A stretch of 8,283 nt of DNA from Bacteroidota bacterium (GTDB lineage Bacteria > Bacteroidota > Bacteroidia > Chitinophagales > Saprospiraceae). The translations under genes and the position numbers were made by a program. Below are positions 6,297 to 8,283 of this stretch, one piece after another (positions within the stretch are counted from its first letter, which is position 1; every line of letters starts with the position of its first letter). The notes beneath the pieces are model-generated. The model was not told the origin of the DNA, did no database searches, and saw only the letters and a program-made list of their open reading frames with translations. The stretch lies in the NCBI GenBank assembly GCA_024280135.1, contig JAJRQS010000064.1, positions 1-8,283 of the forward strand, given 5' to 3'.

Positions 6297-6650
6297 ATGA
6301 AATACAAATTTGAAGAAAAACTATATCCCTGCCAAACCAGCTTAACGATGCGTTTTATTGGAGGAAAGTGGAAGTCGGTTATCTTGATCCATTTAGTAAA
6401 TGATACTAAAAGATATCATGAACTTAGAAAAAGTATTCCCACGATTACAGAAAGAACTTTGAGTATTCAACTCAAACAATTGGAAAGAGATGGTTTAATA
6501 AATCGAAAAGTATATACCAGCAAACCTCCCTTAAAAGTAGAGTATAGTCTTACGGAATATGGGCAAACGCTAATTCCACTATTAGCAGCCATTTCTGAAT
6601 GGGCAAAGAATACTGCTGGATTGAATAAGAAAATTGAGATTTTAGAGTAG
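6297..6650 (+). CDS. HxlR-family winged-helix regulator with N-terminal Cys
   Basis: This 117-residue single-domain protein has the HxlR signature. YPCQTSLTMRFIGGKWKSVILIHL (10-33) includes the near-invariant GGKWK and the conserved Cys12. The recognition region is RYHELRKSIPTITERTLSIQLKQLERDGLI, followed by wing residues around KVYTSKPPLKVEYSLTEYGQTL and a C-terminal dimer helix (AAISEWAK). In Bacillus homologues such as YodB and HypR an N-terminal Cys in this position senses quinones or disulfide stress, and these proteins control nitroreductase-type genes. The divergent NfsB-like neighbour here makes the same logic likely. The ATG at 6297 is chosen; the ATG at 6292 is in another frame and hits a stop at once. 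Whether it represses or activates cannot be seen. Confidence 0.93.
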   Translation: MKYKFEEKLYPCQTSLTMRFIGGKWKSVILIHLVNDTKRYHELRKSIPTITERTLSIQLKQLERDGLINRKVYTSKPPLKVEYSLTEYGQTLIPLLAAISEWAKNTAGLNKKIEILE

Positions 6651-6751
6651 AGCTAGAATGTGGAAAAAAGAAACGCCAAACAAAAAAATTACTACCTGAG
6701 TTATGGCATTAACTGTAGATTCTACGGCTAAATCCGCCTTTTTTTTACAAG

Positions 6752-7675
6752 TCAATCCACAAAGTCAATATTTCGACGAAGCCCTTGATATCGGGTTCGT
6801 TTGACTGGAGTCGCAAAAAACAACTCATCAAATCTTTCTTCCGTCATCTCTGACCAATCCTTCCTCGAAAGTGATAATAAATCTGGATGGGGTTGAAAAT
6901 CTGGTTCTTGATTCGGTTTTGCAAAGCGATTCCAGGGGCAGACGTCTTGACAAATATCACATCCAAAAACCCAGTCTTCTAGTTTCTCTTTGAACGTTTC
7001 GGGGATGGGCCCTTTTGATTCAATGGTCAAATATGAGATGCATTTTGACCCATCTAACAAATAACCTTTCGGAGAAATGGCTTGGGTTGGGCACGCATCA
7101 ATACATCTCGTACAAGTACCACAATGATCCGCAATGGGTGCATCTGCAGGCAAGTCTAAATCAGAAATTATTTCTGCTAGAAAAAACCAAGAACCTTTCT
7201 TTGGGTGAATGAGCAATGTGTGTTTGCCTTGCCAGCCCAATCCACTCTTGGCTGCCCATTGACGCTCTAGCACGGGAGCGGAGTCCGTAAACATTCGTCC
7301 AACAACTTTTCCTTGAATATCTTCTATCTCCCGAAAAAGAATTTTTAATTTTTTCTTGAGGACTTTGTGATAATCTCGCCCAAAAGCATAGGAAGCAATT
7401 TTTAAACTCCCCTCTTTTCTTTTTATATCAGCTTGATGGTAATTAAAAGAAAAAGAAATAACGGTTTTTGCGCTTGGGACTAGTTCGGCGGGATCGACTC
7501 GCTTTTCAAAATGATTTTCCATGTATGACATCGTGCCGTGGTTTCCTAAATTCAACCATTGACGCAACCGATCTGCTTCCTTGTCTAACCGTTCAACCCG
7601 TGCGATGCCAACCCCATTAAATCCTAATTCGTAGGCACGCCGTTGAATAAATGATTTGAGCTCTAAAGGAGTCAT
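6752..7675 (-). CDS. queG: Epoxyqueuosine reductase QueG (short form)
   Basis: QueG carries out the last step of queuosine synthesis, reducing epoxyqueuosine at position 34 of GUN-anticodon tRNAs, using cobalamin and two [4Fe-4S] clusters. The 307-residue protein shows the N-terminal DUF1730-type domain (about 45-125, with HGTMSYM and YH/FGRDYH). FTDSAPVLERQWA (129-141) contains the probable catalytic Asp131, and SGLGWQGKHTLLI follows at 144-156. The ferredoxin-like part has C185, C188, C191, C195 with P196, then C212, C239, C242 and C246 (GCDICQDVCPWN). It ends soon after TRYQGLRRN, so the C-terminal HEAT-like repeat of E. coli QueG (379 aa) is absent; short forms are known. The ATG overlaps the stop of the upstream helicase gene as TAATG, implying coupled translation. 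Confidence 0.95.
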   Translation of the reverse strand: MTPLELKSFIQRRAYELGFNGVGIARVERLDKEADRLRQWLNLGNHGTMSYMENHFEKRVDPAELVPSAKTVISFSFNYHQADIKRKEGSLKIASYAFGRDYHKVLKKKLKILFREIEDIQGKVVGRMFTDSAPVLERQWAAKSGLGWQGKHTLLIHPKKGSWFFLAEIISDLDLPADAPIADHCGTCTRCIDACPTQAISPKGYLLDGSKCISYLTIESKGPIPETFKEKLEDWVFGCDICQDVCPWNRFAKPNQEPDFQPHPDLLSLSRKDWSEMTEERFDELFFATPVKRTRYQGLRRNIDFVD

Positions 7676-8283
7676 TACGAAAGGACTTGTAACTTAGCAA
7701 AACGAAGCATCAGACGGCGTTCAGGCTTGTCCATATTATTGAAATAAATAGTCGCAACCTTCTTGTCATTCGTACCATCTATTTGTAATACTTTGCCCTT
7801 GCCAAAGTATTCATGCATTACGGTAACCCCTTTTTGAATATCCTCGATGGAGGAGGCTTTAAAATTCGGAATGGTGCGTTTAGGTAACTTCTTCTTTGGC
7901 AAAAAAGGTTTGAAAGAACCTTGCACCGTGGACGTTCTAGAAAGTGCACTTTCAACAATATTGGTTTCTAAAATATCTTTAGACATTTCCGAAAGGAAAC
8001 GACTAGGAGTGCCATAAGTGGTCTTTCCAAATTTATACCGACTCTCCGCATAGGTTAATGTCAAAAATTCTTCTGCCCGAGTGACGGCAACATAAAACAA
8101 ACGACGCTCCTCATCCATCGCTTCTTTGCTTTCCATTGACATGAAAGACGGGAAAAGTTTTTCTTCTAATCCTGTGACAAAAATAGATTTAAACTCCAAT
8201 CCTTTAGCCGCATGAATCGACATCAATGTAACAACATCTGTAGATTTATCCTCATTGTCCGCATCCGTCAATAAAGAAATATT
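7675..8283 (-). CDS. pcrA: PcrA/UvrD-like superfamily 1 helicase, C-terminal part (5' end outside window)
   Basis: This is the last 202 residues or so of an SF1A 3'-5' DNA helicase used in repair and in removing obstacles from DNA. The frame stays open to the window edge (NISLLTDADNEDKSTD), so the TTG at 8271-8269 is internal. Motif V is visible in VTLMSIHAAKGLEFKSIFV, and motif VI in DEERRLFYVAVTRAEEFL, which supplies the arginine finger. The tail holds a Tudor-like domain (GVTVMHEYFGKGKVLQIDG, IYFNN, ERRLMLRFAKLQVL), which is typical of PcrA/UvrD and absent from Rep-type relatives as far as I recall. A low-complexity basic linker (FKPFLPKKKLPKRTIP) joins the two. The stop TAA shares its last A with the queG ATG. 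The PcrA versus UvrD name is a matter of lineage convention. Confidence 0.93.
   Translation of the reverse strand, partial: NISLLTDADNEDKSTDVVTLMSIHAAKGLEFKSIFVTGLEEKLFPSFMSMESKEAMDEERRLFYVAVTRAEEFLTLTYAESRYKFGKTTYGTPSRFLSEMSKDILETNIVESALSRTSTVQGSFKPFLPKKKLPKRTIPNFKASSIEDIQKGVTVMHEYFGKGKVLQIDGTNDKKVATIYFNNMDKPERRLMLRFAKLQVLS

Noticed and set aside
6651..6751. Possible terminator between the HxlR gene and queG, with an eight-T run at 6739-6746
   Set aside because: Only 3-4 base-pair stems (for example CGG/CCG, or GTAG/CTAC) can be formed before the T-run, too weak to call an intrinsic terminator by eye.

Overview
The window looks like ordinary core chromosome of a Bacteroidota bacterium, possibly of the Saprospiria/Cytophagia side. 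The evidence is the protein families (a DUF6089/PorG-like barrel, a CBS+ACT-like protein, a short QueG), several promoter boxes of the Bacteroidota type TAnnTTTG with an upstream TTG, few Shine-Dalgarno sequences, and Bacteroidota-style interspersed intergenic repeats. I see no phage, transposase, CRISPR array, rRNA or tRNA. The lineage is an inference from these traits.

Layout. Bases 1-639 hold the 3' part of nadA (quinolinate synthase, NAD biosynthesis). Bases 790-1611 hold a secreted or outer-membrane DUF6089/PorG-like protein. Bases 1612-2029 are a 418-base gene-free stretch with direct repeats, a small hairpin and two promoter-like boxes. Bases 2030-3919 hold mtaB (tRNA A37 methylthiotransferase), followed with no gap by a TetR-family regulator. 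Convergent to these are a CBS/ACT-like protein (3930-4595) and a TM2-TPR-SHOCT membrane protein (4665-5429). Next is a divergent pair: an NfsB-like nitroreductase on the minus strand (5593-6192) and an HxlR-family regulator with an N-terminal cysteine on the plus strand (6297-6650). The right end, on the minus strand, holds the 3' part of a PcrA/UvrD-like helicase (7675 to the edge), overlapping the start of queG (6752-7675) by one base.

How the genes fit together. Three enzymes (NadA, MtaB, QueG) are iron-sulfur enzymes. Two of them modify the tRNA anticodon loop: MtaB at position 37, QueG the queuosine at position 34. The clearest regulatory unit is HxlR-nitroreductase, which resembles known quinone/electrophile-responsive HxlR-nitroreductase pairs. 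Its intergenic region carries two opposed promoters laid exactly over one another in a 34-base imperfect palindrome, with extra dyad half-sites beside it. This is the most striking non-coding structure in the window. I found no clear sign of a wholly new multi-gene system.
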